64,000 bases of DNA. Source: Phlebiopsis flavidoalba (lineage: Eukaryota > Basidiomycota > Agaricomycetes > Polyporales > Phanerochaetaceae). Below are positions 48,386 to 61,620 of this stretch, one piece after another. The position numbers and the translations under genes are program-made. The DNA is taken from positions 186,001-250,000 of the forward strand of contig JAOCPU010000008.1 of assembly GCA_035772785.1 (NCBI GenBank). Direction: 5' to 3'. The notes under the pieces were generated by a model. That model worked only from the letters and a program-made list of their open reading frames with translations, was not told where the DNA came from and did no database searches. Numbering within the stretch: position 1 is the first letter of the stretch; each line of letters begins with the position of its first letter.

Positions 48386-51300
48386 GCTACAGGGACATTG
48401 CGCAGCGAGTCGTGCTATGGTGTATGTTGTCTATGTGTGTGCATCGATGCATGTTTTGCTTCTGCCTATGGAAGGACGGTAGTTAAGTGAACGTTAGTGT
48501 AGTATACCCCGGTTACTCATCTGTTGCATACCTTGTCGTTTCGCGAACGATATCTCACATCCTCATGCACATTGTATACATTATCTTGTACACTGTAATA
48601 TGTAACCCGTAGGTACTGCACACTGCCATACTTGTACATTTACTTCTAGCTGGTCGGTAACATACATGGAACCGAGGAAGAGTGTTTCCTTCCGTGTGCA
48701 TGAGGAAAGGCGAGCCTCGGGAGAACAAGCAACAAATTCTAGGGCAGTCTTCGGTCTGACGGGAAAGAAGATCTGTCCACAATTGACGAGAGCAAACATC
48801 TCCCGCCGGAGCGCCTCTGTCCCCTGGCGGCGATGGGCCTGAAGCCGCTGGATGACCACAGCCCGAAGCAGTGGGACAGATGATGTTTTGTGATGTTGCC
48901 GGATTCAGTGCGGCATCGCTGAGTGCATTTGCGGCAGAGAGAGGGCACGAATACACCGCTGCCCATTAGGTAGCAATGGCGTTCCTAACAGTCTGACCAT
49001 TGCGCGAACACGTATGTATTGTGCTTTGAATTGAGTTTGAGTGCGAGGGTCCACTGTGTAGTCCGCCGATGGATGAGGACCTCCATGCTTAGTACTGAGT
49101 GTATCAGAAGTGCTCTGTATGCACAATGACCAGCGTCGAGGCCTGGGTAAAAGCCAAAACAAAGTTTCTTCTGCAGAGGGCGCGGGGCGATAAGTGTGGG
49201 TATGGGCCTCGTCGCGGTAGAGGAGTCGGCCTGGGCCTCCATATGCAAAGGCCTCAAATAGCGGCGGCTTTCCAGCGGCCAGCGTTTTGCGCTGTTTTCT
49301 CATAGGTTTCGCTGGCGATCCGAGTTCCGCACCTGGGAAAACACAGCTCTCTGCAGGGATGGCCTGGGTGCGGGGGGGCAATTGACGTACGCCGCTTATG
49401 GTCGTCGTACCCGTGGTAAAGGGGCAATGACCACCTGGGAAATGCGAATCTAGGGGGCTGGCTAGCATTCGCGTAATCAAGAGTCTGTCTGGAGAGCCTA
49501 ACGCAAATGGTGAATCTGAATTCAAAACCGCACAGCTGGGTGGCGCGTCCGGAGAGGCAGGTGGGTCGCCGCATGACGCGATGATGCTGGGGAGCAATGG
49601 CAATGCGGGACGGCGCCGTAAGGGCTGATACCGTGATCACTGCAGACGGACGAGGATCAGTGTGTATAGGGAGCGGTCGCGAACACGGGAAGCAGGCAGG
49701 ACCTGCGTCATCCGTGACAAGAAAAGTTCGATGGGAAACTTGGGCGCTGCTGCACGTTCGCTTCGCCGTTGTAGGCAATATTAATTTCGCGCAGGGGGGA
49801 TTTAGACTTGGTTCCGATGTGAGCACGCACGCACACGGTTTTTTTTCGCGCGGTCGCGGGGCACTGCATCCTGAATCAACGCGACGCTAGAACCACAACT
49901 TGGGGGCAACTCACTGCGGTCCGACAGGGACTGGTAAAGATGAGACTGGAGGGCATTGCTTCAGCCATTCGACGCGTGAATTCTCGGAAGGGCGGGTCCA
50001 GCGCTCCCACGTCCTTGCGTGACGGGTGAGGTCCTTGTGGGTGGTAGGGAGGGGGAGCAGACGGTTCGGGATCAGATGCCAGAGGTGGCTTTGCTGACCA
50101 GCGTGGGACGCATGAGGATCAGAGAAAAGGGGCCCTGCTCGTCGTGCTCTTGTCTGCACTTTCTGAGAAAAGCAATGGAGCTCACTTCCGAGTTGGCAGG
50201 AGACGAGTGTGGAGGTCGCGGTGGTGGATTGGGATGAGCGGCGGCGAGGGGCGCATCAGGCCGACGGTGTGATCGCAAAGCACGTCACGGCAGATTATTG
50301 TCGCGTCCGTTAATGAGGCTTCCCGATTTGGGGACCGGCGGTTTGAGTCAAAAGTAGCCCTGCGGGAAGCGGAGACGCACGAGTACCCCGTGTCTTCCTC
50401 CTTCAAAAGCTAGCCTACGCTGCGGCCCCCCTGGCTGCGAGCCCCCTCCCGTCCTCGTCGTTACCTACCCAAAAAACATATCACACTGGCAGGTCCACTC
50501 AGAGTTAGTGCCTCCTCCAGCAAATCTGGTCGCGCATATACACTGCCTGTCACGGCTTTAAGCTTCGACACACCCGACACGCCAAATTTCATCGTCGTTC
50601 TCGCTGTTGTTCTCGAGCGTTATATCTTGCTTCTGAATGGCCAGCAGATAAACTATCTCATCTCACTACCCTACCTGTTTCGCTCTCTCTCGTCCACATT
50701 CCTCGGTCGCGTCTCAAAGATCAGGTCCACCCCGTCCTTCGTCAGCTGCTCTTACCTACCCCGACGTTCCTCAATGTCACCTCGAATGAAATTGAGCTCA
50801 GCATTTTTGCCGACACACATCACACACTGCAAGACTTTGAGCTCATAGCACGACAAGACGCGTTGACCATCAAGTAGCTGACGGATCGAGACGAACGTCC
50901 CTCCCTCAGGAACGAGCGCAGGAAGCCCACTGCCTCGCAGAGCTGGGACCCCATCGAGGTCTCCCACGAGCGATGGAATGTGCTGCAGATAGACTCGCAC
51001 TCTGGACGGCCTTGTTGGTATGTCACCTACTCCAAATCCCCCACTGGCGTTGGTGCCTCATCTCCCCCAGACTCCTAGGGTGCTCGCGCTTCACGAACTC
51101 TCCGCTCCTCTGGCGGGCTGCTGGGATCTCGATTCTATACCAATCATCGTACATGAGCGACTTCATCTTCGTGAGTAGCATAGTTCCACTGGTCCATCGC
51201 GAGCTTCTCCCCCATTACACCCACTTCTACACGTAATTCGTCTCCTTGCATCGTCATGATCCTCCATCTGAGGCAAGACGACTTGACATGAGATGGGCGG

Positions 51301-54300
51301 TAACCGACCTGATTCATTAGCTCGGTGATCATCGCTGCGATTTAGATCGCTATCCACCTATCAGGCAGGCTCGGCTCGTTCGCGCGCGGCCTGCTTTACC
51401 CGTTATCACGTTATTTCGCTCACGATGACAAAGTGATTTCCTGTTTGTGGAATATTACTAACATTTTTATCAGGACAGGTGTGAAGGAACATCGACTAGC
51501 GGAGGTCATGTTCACTCCTCGGCACCTCAGGCTTCGACCTGTGTACCAATCCGACCAGAGAACCTCACCTCTCAGATTGTCTCGTCTCACCCGCCCATTC
51601 TCTCGCCTTTGACCCACGCGGAAGGACGAAGGATTAATCGATGCACTTGCTTGATCTTTCCGCGACTATCCCCCATCTCGACAGAGGCTGGTGCTGTCTC
51701 TCACCCCGGTCGCGGAGCAAGCAGTACGGAAGCCTCAGCGTCGTCGTCACCCGGTGTATAGCCCGACACGGAGGTGGACCCCACCCATGGAAAGGATCAC
51801 GCCAGCGGTGGAGGGCAAAGGATCTTCCGATCCTTAAGTCGGCCTTCACCCGCTCCCACAGACCACTCCCGTCGGGAAGTGACGTTACGGGTGCTCGACC
51901 CCGACTTGACGTGCATCGGTCTCTCGTGACGACAACGTCGATACATCGGGCACTCAAGAATCGTTCAAGCTTGTTGCGTTTCCGGACCTCGTTTGTCCCG
52001 TTCCTATACTGGTTCGGCCAGCCGATGTCCACCAAAGTCGCCATTCGATGTGACCGAATTGTCAACACCGGTGGCCCCTGTTAAGTCGCAGTTCCTATGC
52101 CGAGCTCCATCGGGCGGGGAGCGTTGGTCATTGGAGCCCGCTCAAGCTTGCTGGATCTGTTTGAGTCCAGTCGGAAGTGGCGAAAGCGACAGCACCGTCC
52201 AAGTTCGACGACGGCACTTTCTGATGAGGAATGCCGTTCTTCCTCCGAGTGCGACCATCTTTGATCCCGACGAAGGCAAGGACATGGGCCAACGGACTTG
52301 CCAATATGACGACGACGCAGACTCGCGCGAGGGAAGGACGACTGCGGTCTCGAAAGCCCAGACAGTTTTCCCCTCGTTCCATGCCTTAGTCGAATCCCCG
52401 GCTGGCCAGTACAGCTCCTTCGCACTATACGACTCGAACTAAAGAACTCACGATGGTCGCAGGTCCACTGCGTCCCGCCCGCCGTGCGGCGGTTGTGCGT
52501 CTGCACTTCGCGGGCGTTCTGCCAAGCTCCGCCGGGAGCCCGCCTTTGGTGCCGTTCGTTCTCGTTGCAGCGCGCCGACGGCGCCCGAGGCCTCGTCCGC
52601 TGACTGTGCTCCCGTCAGCGGTTCTCTGGAGGTCTCCTGTTGGCACCTACAAAGTGAACGGCATATGGTGATCTGCAGCGACGAGGTCTTGATATGGCCT
52701 CGACTCGGAGACGCCCCGGCACCGCCTGAGGACATTCGATGGAGGAGAGCTCGTGTATGACCCCGACGAGACCCTTCGAACGAGACCTTCGTTGCTTCCC
52801 GAGACCTCAGGGGACATGCGCGTTGTCTGTCAGATTTGACCTTACGAAAGTTTGGCCTTGGTAAGTCAACGCTCCTTATGTCCTTATCTACTGCCGGAAG
52901 CTTGCTATTGAGTTCGCAGGATAAACATGGCACCTGAATTCACTAGATACTCTCGTACTCTCTGAAGAAAACAGGGAATCAACCATCTTTAAGCTCGACT
53001 TACACAAAATCTGCCAGACTTGACGGTTGACAAGGGGCGCACCGCGCCCGACCCCGCGACAAGCACTGTTGCGTTGATTGCGAATGGATGTACCCCTTCA
53101 CCCTAGACACGCGCATACACTGCTTACCTTCGGACCCTACTGATTAGCTTGACCTGATCATCCGCACGGAAGCTTCTGTTGGAGGTGGCCGTTAAGGCCC
53201 TCACGATCGATTCAAGCCTACTAAGACGACAATCTCTCAAACGAGTTTCGCGTAATGGTGCCATCTGTTCCACCGGGAACCGCTCTGCGCTCCTTTGTCC
53301 TTCATCTACCCATCTCCTCTTCATGGGCCTATCGGTCTACTATAACTATAGACGAATCGGTGGAAGCATTTTGGCGGCCCGCCATCATAACATTCTCCCC
53401 TCCGGGTCCCCATCGTCACCCCCCCCCTCTCATTCATGAATCTCATCCATGGACTCTCTTTTGGGACTATGTATGTGTCGATCTGGCTTGAAATTTTTTT
53501 TATATAGGGGCCCCCGTGATCCCACCAAAACCACGATGTACCGCCGCCATTAAACCTGTTGTAGTATTGTACTTAGTAGTGCCCCGAGTCGACGTTTGTA
53601 CTCGTGCGTAGTCACAGGGAGACTATGGGGGGTGTGGGTTTATTTTTTTATTTTTTTGTTGAAAAAGCTTCAACCAGGTTTTTTTAACCGGTACGATGAT
53701 GAAAACGCACTCCGTATTTATCGCTGTGAGGTCTCCTGAAATCGCCCTGAAAGCTCACCAGTTCGAGCTCACCATCGCGCACGAAATCTCAATCGGGACG
53801 GCCCCCCATTCTTGCACGCTCCCAAAGCAATTATAAATCCTTTCTTGCGCTCTAACGCGGGACTGACAACAAAGGTACAAGGATCCTTGTTTATGGTCAG
53901 TCGTGGCTGCGCTTGGCGCGGGTTGTTGCTCAACAGTTTGGCTCCTTTGTCCCTCTCCTCCTTAACATCCGCTCGTCCCTTCGCTTCGCGGTCCTACCAC
54001 GCTCTGTGCGTGTCCTGACCCTCCTTCGAGGACTCCAACCCTCAAAACGTCTTTTGTTCCCGCCGTCGTTCTTTCTACCCCATCCTTTCAGTCATTAACG
54101 GGATGTTTGTCACTCCACTGGTCCCGCAGCGATTTTTATCTGCTGCATTCTTTGCAATTGTTTTGTTCGCCACAGGCGGCTCCTAACCCCCCATCGGTCG
54201 TTGAGTGTTCACTTATCTTAACATAATGCGCGGCTTGTTCATATCCGCGCCAGTGATGCTAGGGGCAACGATCACACCTGCTTGGACGGACGCGCACTCG

Positions 54301-56409
54301 TAAACAAATTCGTGTGTCACGCACGAGCCTTTTGGCTTGGTGAGCGGCCGCCTTGAGATTGGATGGTTGTTAGGGTCGCCGGTAGGACTAAGGAATCTCG
54401 ACCTTCCTCTCGCAGTCAGTGGATGTCCCGCCCTCCTCGAGATCATTCCGTCGCGTCTTTACCTATAGCGTGGTTCCGTCCAGCTCTCCGATGAGTGCTT
54501 TCAAGTAGCGCTCTACACGTCAAGCTCTGTCGTCCCTACGTTTCTACCGATGCATCGTCAAGCTACGGCTGCAGGCGCCCGCGAGCAGCTGCTTGCGTCC
54601 TCTAGCGTGGACTACCCCGTCCACCGGTAGGGACGTCGTCGTCAAGCACCGTTATTCTCATCTTCGGCCACCTGCGCAGATCGCTGTCCTCCTCCCCGTG
54701 TATCCAACATGAGACAACCCTGTACCCAAGCGCATCCACTGGGCCGACATCGTCGTCAAGCCAAAGTTCATCGTTCGGCCTCCCCTTCCCCCCTCGTCCT
54801 TCTAGCTTCGACGTGACGCTCCTCGTCCCAAAATAAGCATCGCCTCATCTGGTCCCAAGTCGCATAAAGTGCTAAGGGCTACCCGCCACAACATCCTTCC
54901 TCATCAGCGCGAGTCCCTCATGTGTCGGCAACGCCTTCCAGCTAGGCTGCATAGGAGTCATACTGCGCTGGTTCATGACCATCCTTCCCAGGCCTCCAAA
55001 CGCTTCGGCGTTGTCCGGCCACAGATGCTCAATCACCTCGAGCTCTGCTGACCTGCCTCTTCGAGGCAGCGCGCAGACGTCCTCGGTCCCCATACCAGCA
55101 GCGGAGTTGTCTACTGTGTTCCTTGACGTCGACCTACAGCTCTGTGGACTCTACATTCAGCTCTGTCGCCGCCATCACCTCGAGCTCTGCCGCCGCCACG
55201 CCAGCGACGCTTCTGTACACTTTCATACTACGGCCTCCGTTGTTGCGACCAGTCTGGCATATCTCATCATGCTCCGTCCTGTACTCCTGATTCGACGCTG
55301 TCGTTACCTCACTCTGGTTTTCATTCATCTATCCAGAGCTCGAGCGTATCAGCGTCATCTTCGGTCCTGACGCCTGAGGCCACAGCCTCCCAGCTGGGCC
55401 TCACGCTTCCGCACCTAGCGACCAGCTCGACCGCCACTGACCACCATCACCTCGCTCTCTGCGAGCTCTTCAGCCGCCCCACCGCCTCCCAGCGCCTCGC
55501 TTTCTGCAAGTTCTTACGGCAGTCAGCTCGCCAATCATTCGAGCGCGTCCTCAAAACTTCATCGGCCGCTTTGCCAACTGTCACCACTGGGCCGAAGGAA
55601 ATCGCCGCCGTATTCTTGGACGGCCACAAACAGCAGCTCGTCGCGCGCGGGCGCACGGCGCTGCCCCGTTTGATCTGGGCAATGAGGGCCTCGCCGCCAG
55701 TGCGCAATCCTGGGCGCAAGGCTGTAAGCTCGCCACTCGAACGGTGTCGCGCTTGGGCCGGTGGGCGAGAACCTTGTCGCGGGCGCACCCTTCTTTGCAT
55801 GCGGCGCGCCCCCCCCCCCGCGGTGTCGAAGTTTACGAGCGACGAACGTGAGTCCAAATTCCCCCTTTGTTGAGTGTATACGCCGGATGTTTGACGTCCC
55901 AGCGAACGGTAGCCTGGTTCTGCGGACGAGTTCACACACTGGACCCAGGTAGTTTGGAAGTCGACCACGCAGCTCGGCTGTGGCGCCGCGTCGTGGCCCC
56001 GGGACTCTTCCCCCGGCAGGCCTGATGCTGTTTTACCAGTTTGCCTCTATAACACCGAGTTGGCAACGTCGTTGGTCAAGAGAAGTCAAGCCCATTGATA
56101 CTCTTACCTCCTGAGGAAAATATTTATGCTTGGTTGCAGAATGAATGTGCAGATATGATCACTGCGCCGCGTGATTTAAGTGCTTTTTTCTAGTGTCTCC
56201 GGCTTGTGTCTTTCTTGCTGTTCTACCCATTCCGTTATTAGCCCCGCAGGTTCGTGTCCTTTTCCGCAGCCCTTATGCTGCATCCTTGACTATAATCCTT
56301 TATGCTTCTCCGACGCCGCGGTACGTTCCACGCAACTGTGATTGTTCGTACTATTAAATCCTTCACTTGCTAGTATTCACGACGTCTTTCGTTGAATATT
56401 GGGAGTTGT
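48386..56409. other. Eight-kilobase gene-poor region
   Basis: Many short ORFs occur in all frames, but none has a conserved motif, a convincing splice pattern or consistent codon bias. Low-complexity notes: T-rich patches at 53640-53690, a C11 run near 55808, and repeated CCTCGAGCTCTGC / CAGCTCTGTCGCCGCC strings at 55037-55200. It may be relic transposon, intergenic DNA or lineage-specific genes that cannot be recognised here. Confidence 0.5.
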
Positions 56410-56958
56410 CTATGGTATCGATATACGACGTACGTCCGTAGATCGGCTTGCGCTGGTTGTAATTATGTGTAATATATGCACGCTGGTAGGATAGAAATCT
56501 GTATCAATTGAACTATTACACGACTCGGAAGGATCTGCTACACTATATGGCTTTCGAGCGGTGGACAAGCTCAGCCCCGCTCCCGAGACCCATCGTGAGA
56601 TGGGGGTCCAGTCCAGTCTCAGCTCTACATTCTTCCTTTGCAGCTCGGAAGATACCTTCCTGGCCGGAGTGTAAATAGTAATTCTTCCGAAGATCCCTCT
56701 TCTGACAACGACAAAGCTATGGAGCATATCGTAGAAGGACTCCAAGTGTAAGGTTAAGGGTACAAATGCTGCATCGTCCAAGTTATCAGGCAGCATTCTT
56801 TTCTGTCCATCGACGCCCAAGTTCGGGTGGAAGCCGTTGGTCTTGGGATTAATCACACGGAAATACGCGCTATGAGGGGCAACGACAGGAAGACGGAACA
56901 AGGTAGTAAAATCCAGCGACATAGCCGATGCAGATCGCCATGTGTCCCAGTGCCACAT
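56410..56958 (-). CDS. Hypothetical 182-codon ORF
   Basis: One uninterrupted minus-strand ORF, among the longest in the gene-poor half. It starts MWHWDTWRSASAMSLDFTTL. A middle section (NPKTNGFHPNLGVDGQKRML, FVPLTLHLESFYDMLHSFVV) has protein-like alternation of hydrophobic and polar residues, while the last third is Ser/Thr-rich. I do not recognise it. It may be one exon of a lineage-specific gene, or chance. Confidence 0.3.
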   Translation of the reverse strand: MWHWDTWRSASAMSLDFTTLFRLPVVAPHSAYFRVINPKTNGFHPNLGVDGQKRMLPDNLDDAAFVPLTLHLESFYDMLHSFVVVRRGIFGRITIYTPARKVSSELQRKNVELRLDWTPISRWVSGAGLSLSTARKPYSVADPSESCNSSIDTDFYPTSVHILHIITTSASRSTDVRRISIP

Positions 56959-57335
56959 GCTTTTTTATTTTTTTTCATAAAGCTACGTCTGATACACAAT
57001 GAACGCGAGAGAGACAAGTATTCCGGCAAGAGGATAGAGCGAGGTTCAAAGCTCTTCATGCAAGGCTATCGAGAAGTGCTGACATGCGAATCAATGTCAG
57101 CAACAGTGCGACCATGCGGATCCTGTGTCGCAAATTTTAGTTTGACGCCTATGAGGTCATATGATGAGCGCTCTTGAGCGTCCGCTTTGAGGGAAACCGC
57201 CTCATGACGAGAGGGTAAACTATCATTGGTATATTATTTAATTTTTCATCCTCATGAATTCTATTAAAGATCCGCCTTGTCAAATCCAACATTACAACCA
57301 TAAAATTTTTCTTTCAATTTGATTCATGAGCCTTT

Positions 57336-57550
57336 GAGCCGGCTCTGAGCCCCGACGCCAAAACGGGCGTTAACTAGCAGCCTCACAAAGCGGCTTCGAG
57401 GCGCATCATGATGCATCACACACGGCTGATTCTCTCACGAGGCCACTCTCGAGGCGCCTTGAGTGAGGAGCCTCGGCTGAGCCGAAATAGAAATTGGCTG
57501 CGGACCCATGATATGACAGTGTACCGTCCTGTGTGAGTCCTACACTGTCA
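57336..57550. repeat. Palindrome-rich patch, possible MITE or LTR edge
   Basis: This patch contains perfect palindromes GAGCCGGCTC (57336-57345) and GCATCATGATGC (57403-57414) and repeated GAGGCGC / GCGCC..GAGG motifs in both orientations (57395-57475). A perfect 10-bp inverted repeat, TGACAGTGTA / TACACTGTCA, occupies 57514-57523 and 57541-57550 with a 17-nt loop. The last resembles the terminal hairpins of the LTRs at 6310 and 8237. It is non-coding. Confidence 0.55.
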
Positions 57551-60287
57551 GCATTGTCTATTCATCATAAGAAGAACTACATAGTATGTATTCAAGCCCC
57601 CCTATACCCAAGAGTTCGAATGTCATTGCTACTAAATCCAACAAAGGATGCCGCAATTCGATGAATCGGCCACATGGAGCTGATCAAATGACTACGAGGA
57701 ACGTCCGTTCCTAATTCATCTCATATGCCCACAGTGGAAGAGTTCGCCGCGGCGTCGTATAGCCACGGAACCCATGATGGCTCCGTGACTGCCAACCCTT
57801 TCTAAAATAGAGACGAGGTGCGACGACTACGTCTGACACCGCCCATAAGCTCTTAATTACGCGGGTACGGTGGGAATCGCGCAACGGCGACTTAGTCGAA
57901 ATTCCTCAGGCGAGCAAAGCAGTCCTTGTCGGCAAGCAAAAGCTGTCCTGAGAAAACACGGCTAGACTATCTCGAGGTCCCGTCATACCTAGGCGTCGTT
58001 CACTTCCACCATTGCAGTCAGTTAGGACAAAGTCGACGAGATGTTAGAACGCGTATAAGTTCCCGGTCAAGGACTTTGGGTGATAGGGGATGTACCACGT
58101 TAAGAAGTAGTCTGTCGTAGCGTCGATTGGCGGGTGGTTACATGAGGTCGGCGTGCAAGACTAGCGCATTAGAAGCAACGCATAAAGAGATATATACAAC
58201 TACGTGGGAAATCTGGTCGGCGTAGATGGGGGGCGGTGGCGTAGATAGGTTGGTGTGCAGAGTAGTTCGTGTCTCGAAGGAATATACGCACTAGGGGCGA
58301 TGTGAAAGGAGCCTATGAATGACGTTACCAGTCATGCCTCTCTAGGTCGCATCACGAACAGAGGGCGAATCTCGATCGCCTCACGTTCAGTGTCCTTCAT
58401 GTGGGGGCCTAGCGCTCTAAGCAAACAATATCTTATGACTAATTTTTTCATTACATTGGAGTCTACTAGAAAAGACCTGTGTGTATTTCGCGCAAACAGA
58501 GGAGGGGGGGCAGTTGCGACTCCTTTTCAACGCCTAACCACTTTGTTTTGACTAAATAGGTAGGAGCATTGCCCCCGAAGCGACATCGTTCTGTCGTGCC
58601 AATCGAGGTGTTCTAGGATGACTGATAGAGCGAGCTCCGGGACCAGCTGTATAAGGGGTCGAAACGCCGAGTGGAACTGCAATATCGAGGTGGACTCTCA
58701 ATGTAACGTTATACGGTGTGTATGTAGGTAGTGTGCTGGGCTACAGGTCCTAAAGCTAGAACGGATCGGGCGTGGAATTTATAAGGAAGGTGTAGGCGGT
58801 CCTGGGCATCTAGGTGGGCGTTGGCATCCCAGGTTGGGTCCTAAGTAGTTAGAAGTTAGCAAACTCGTTGTCTAAACCAACCAGGAAATTACGTCGGACC
58901 GCTTCTTGCCGTCTCCTTAGACTTAGGTATAAACGTACTGGAAATTCGACACGGAGGAGATTGCTGTGCCTGAGGCACGCTAGTCGGTGCCACAAGAGGC
59001 CGCCTCTAGTGCCAGGCATTGTGGGCCATTTGTACACGGGCATAACGATTACAATACTACCGGTGCCGACCAGAACCACCCCACCAATCAAGTCTTTTAC
59101 AAATGTACGGCAAACTTACCCAATTGGTCAAAAGGGAATACTGGAATGTTGATTGCACAGGCCCCCCCCTCTCCTCCTCACGAAAAAAAAAACTGCAAGG
59201 ACCTCAGAACGTCATCAAAAGTGATACTTTCAAGGGTATTATCGCGGCTCGTCCAGGAGCTATGCCTAACATCCTGGTATACTCTTCCACCTTTGCTTTC
59301 CAGGGGTCTTAGTACTTGCCCCCTCCTGGCGGGCGAAAAACAGACACTGTTTTATAGCGATTACTAACGAGAAAAATACACGCAAAACAGAAAATGAGAA
59401 CGCCAGCGAACTCACTCTGGTACTTGACTGGGCCGCGCAGAAGCTTTGTTTGCACATTGTAATAGGAATACCTGGACAGACCCTAATGCCCTACTCCAGA
59501 TATTTAGACTGCAACAGGCGGCTCAGCTCCTCTCCCACCAGTCATCCAGCACTTCCCTCACAAACCCCTAATTGCCCTGAGATACCAGCCATCTTAGGCC
59601 TGTAGGTATGGGCAACTTTACCCCTAACATACCATTGCAGAGCTAGATTTACAACATTATGCCTATCAGGACCCTCATTTACAATTCACGAGGCATTGGA
59701 CCGCCCTACTCATAACCGCTTTTGTTAGCCACCGTTTGACGGGGCCTGATTTCGGATATGGAGATATACGTATATTAGCTATATACAGATTCACGAAACC
59801 ACTTTATAACCCCTTCTCCATCTACACTAATGAGTCACTGTATATGCCACATGGACAACGTAGTATGTTAGCACCAGCAGCTCTGTCGGGGAGGGCCCTC
59901 ACTAAATTCCTTGCACTTGGGTGCGGTCTGATATCTTGAATCTTCAATGAGTTACGTCAGGAATGCCAGCAACCTCAGATTACTTCAATTCGGATTGAAG
60001 ATGCCTACTTCCCAAGTCTCTATTCGCACCCTGTGTTCTGGCAAAGTGGAAAGAACGATTTTAGCGAGCTTTGAATGTTCCCAGCTTCTATACAGTCAAT
60101 TCAGCACATCGCCATCCTTCAGAAGACCTTATGTACGACTAGCTCTGGGAAGGCGAGGGTCGTGCTGAGTTCGGAGGCAACATCACATAATCTGAGGTCT
60201 CCCAAACATCTGCTATTCAACCCTGGGTCATCGCTCTTCGACTAAACTTCAATGTCGATCTCGTCCTCATCCCTTACGTATTCGGAC
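57551..60287. other. Gene-poor stretch, possible decayed coding remnants
   Basis: Short plus-strand readings look faintly protein-like (for example NDYNTTGADQNHPTNQVFY near 59050, and LQFTRHWTALLITAFVSHRL near 59680-59740), but stops interrupt them and no family is recognised. C and A homopolymers occur at 59161-59200. They could be remnants of a transposon or of another hydrolase copy; I cannot tell. Confidence 0.4.
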
Positions 60288-61620
60288 ATGCCTACAGCTC
60301 CTATCGACAGCTAAAGGAAACTGAGCGCTTTATATGAAGATTCGAAACGGTGTTTCACGATTCCAGATTCAGAGCTACACGTAACCCATCATCTTAGTGC
60401 ATGGATACTACGATTAATGGTGTAAGTAGTAGAGTATAAAATATCCATTAAATATTCTATTAACGCCAAATGGGGCAGATCTCAACGCTTGACTCTAGCT
60501 ATTTCACAGGCGCGTGCTACCTTCTGCTCGCGACCGCGGCATACGACATCTTCACACATGAATAAATGCAAGTGAACTATTCGCGACATCTCAGTTCGTA
60601 CTCATAGAACAACAGAGTTAAGACTGAGCAGTCCTAGCTACAACTAATGTCGACAGCCAAGCGTCACGAGCAGCTGCGCACAGTATTAGGTCGGGATATC
60701 GCGAGATTTCATCACCTACAACTATGCTAGCACAGACCAAGGGTTTTTCCCGAGAAGATTTCAAGGTAAGCAACGAAGCAGCAACTACGGGCGGTGTGGT
60801 CCTAGACTGTGAACCTGGTTCAAGAGTAATCTTTGCCTCACTATCGATCCCTCGGAGCGACGAGGAGACATAAAAGGCGAGAGCCAAATCTATTCTTTCT
60901 CTGTACCTGCGCAAAGTTATTTTTACGGGACTATTTATTTTATTGACCACTTTCGGCCCTTCCTTTGATGCATTGTCCCGATAGATTGCCCCGTCCACTG
61001 TTATTCGCGGATATAGAATCCTGCAAATTGCGACTGAATTCCCTGTGAGAAGTGACCGACGAAATCCCAATGGAGCAGATAAGACAACCGCATTTTCGCG
61101 CATATGGGTCTCTCCTTATTAACACCGCCCCTTTCTAGGCGAAACTCACCCAATCAAATCACGGAGGACCTTTGCCACGGTTGTTCAGTCCAAGCCCCAA
61201 AAGTCACCGACTATGACACGTCTCTCGCCGAGGAGTATAAGGGGGACCAGTTCGATCCAGATCGTCCTCACACGTTCGGCCCCCGCCTGTGACTTTTGCT
61301 GATGAGGTGTATCAGCACGAGTCTGGCGTACTGGCATTTCTTGATGCGGACGCTAGTCCTGCCGGAGGTTGAGGTCGTCGCTCTGTGGTGCGATAGTTCC
61401 GTTTGGCTTTGTGTCCTGGGCAATCAAAGCCCTTTTCGACCTTCAGAAGGAAGAGCTCACTGGTGGGAGGAGAAGACCATTGATCGTACGGAAGCTGGAG
61501 AATGCAAATCACTTCGTGAGTCATTGCATCTAATGATATCTAATCATTTGTTCATGTCGCCTCTTTTAGCTCCATTGGGATGAGCCGAACGACTTGTCAG
61601 TATCATCCAAGATATCCTGT
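60288..61620 (+). pseudogene. Decayed alpha/beta-hydrolase-like gene, copy A
   Basis: Similar along its length to the copy at 62219-63502. It starts MPTAPIDS at 60288 but meets a stop after eight codons. The nucleophile region (about 60795-60845) aligns to copy B at DNA level, but the ACCTGGTCA stretch of copy B is altered to ACCTGGTTCAA, with a shift. The block LYLRKVIFTG is near 60905-60930. The C-terminal part has ALWCDSSVWL (about 61383-61412), EEKTIDRTEAGECKSL, an intron (about 61515-61569) and HWDEPN near 61575. Stops in every frame between blocks and the changed nucleophile suggest a dead paralogue, although base-calling indels add to the damage. Confidence 0.6.

Noticed and set aside
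51634..52084. Paired ORFs of about 145 codons on both strands
   Set aside because: Both strands are open with Arg/Ser/Pro-rich composition and no conserved motif; most likely a low-stop GC-rich stretch.
52330..52450. TCGAATCCCCGG string resembling a tRNA T-arm
   Set aside because: No matching acceptor stem or anticodon arm within 80 nt.
55447..55970. Overlapping 100-170 codon ORFs, considered as a second retroelement remnant
   Set aside because: No CCHC, DSGA, YLDD or integrase motif could be found in any frame.
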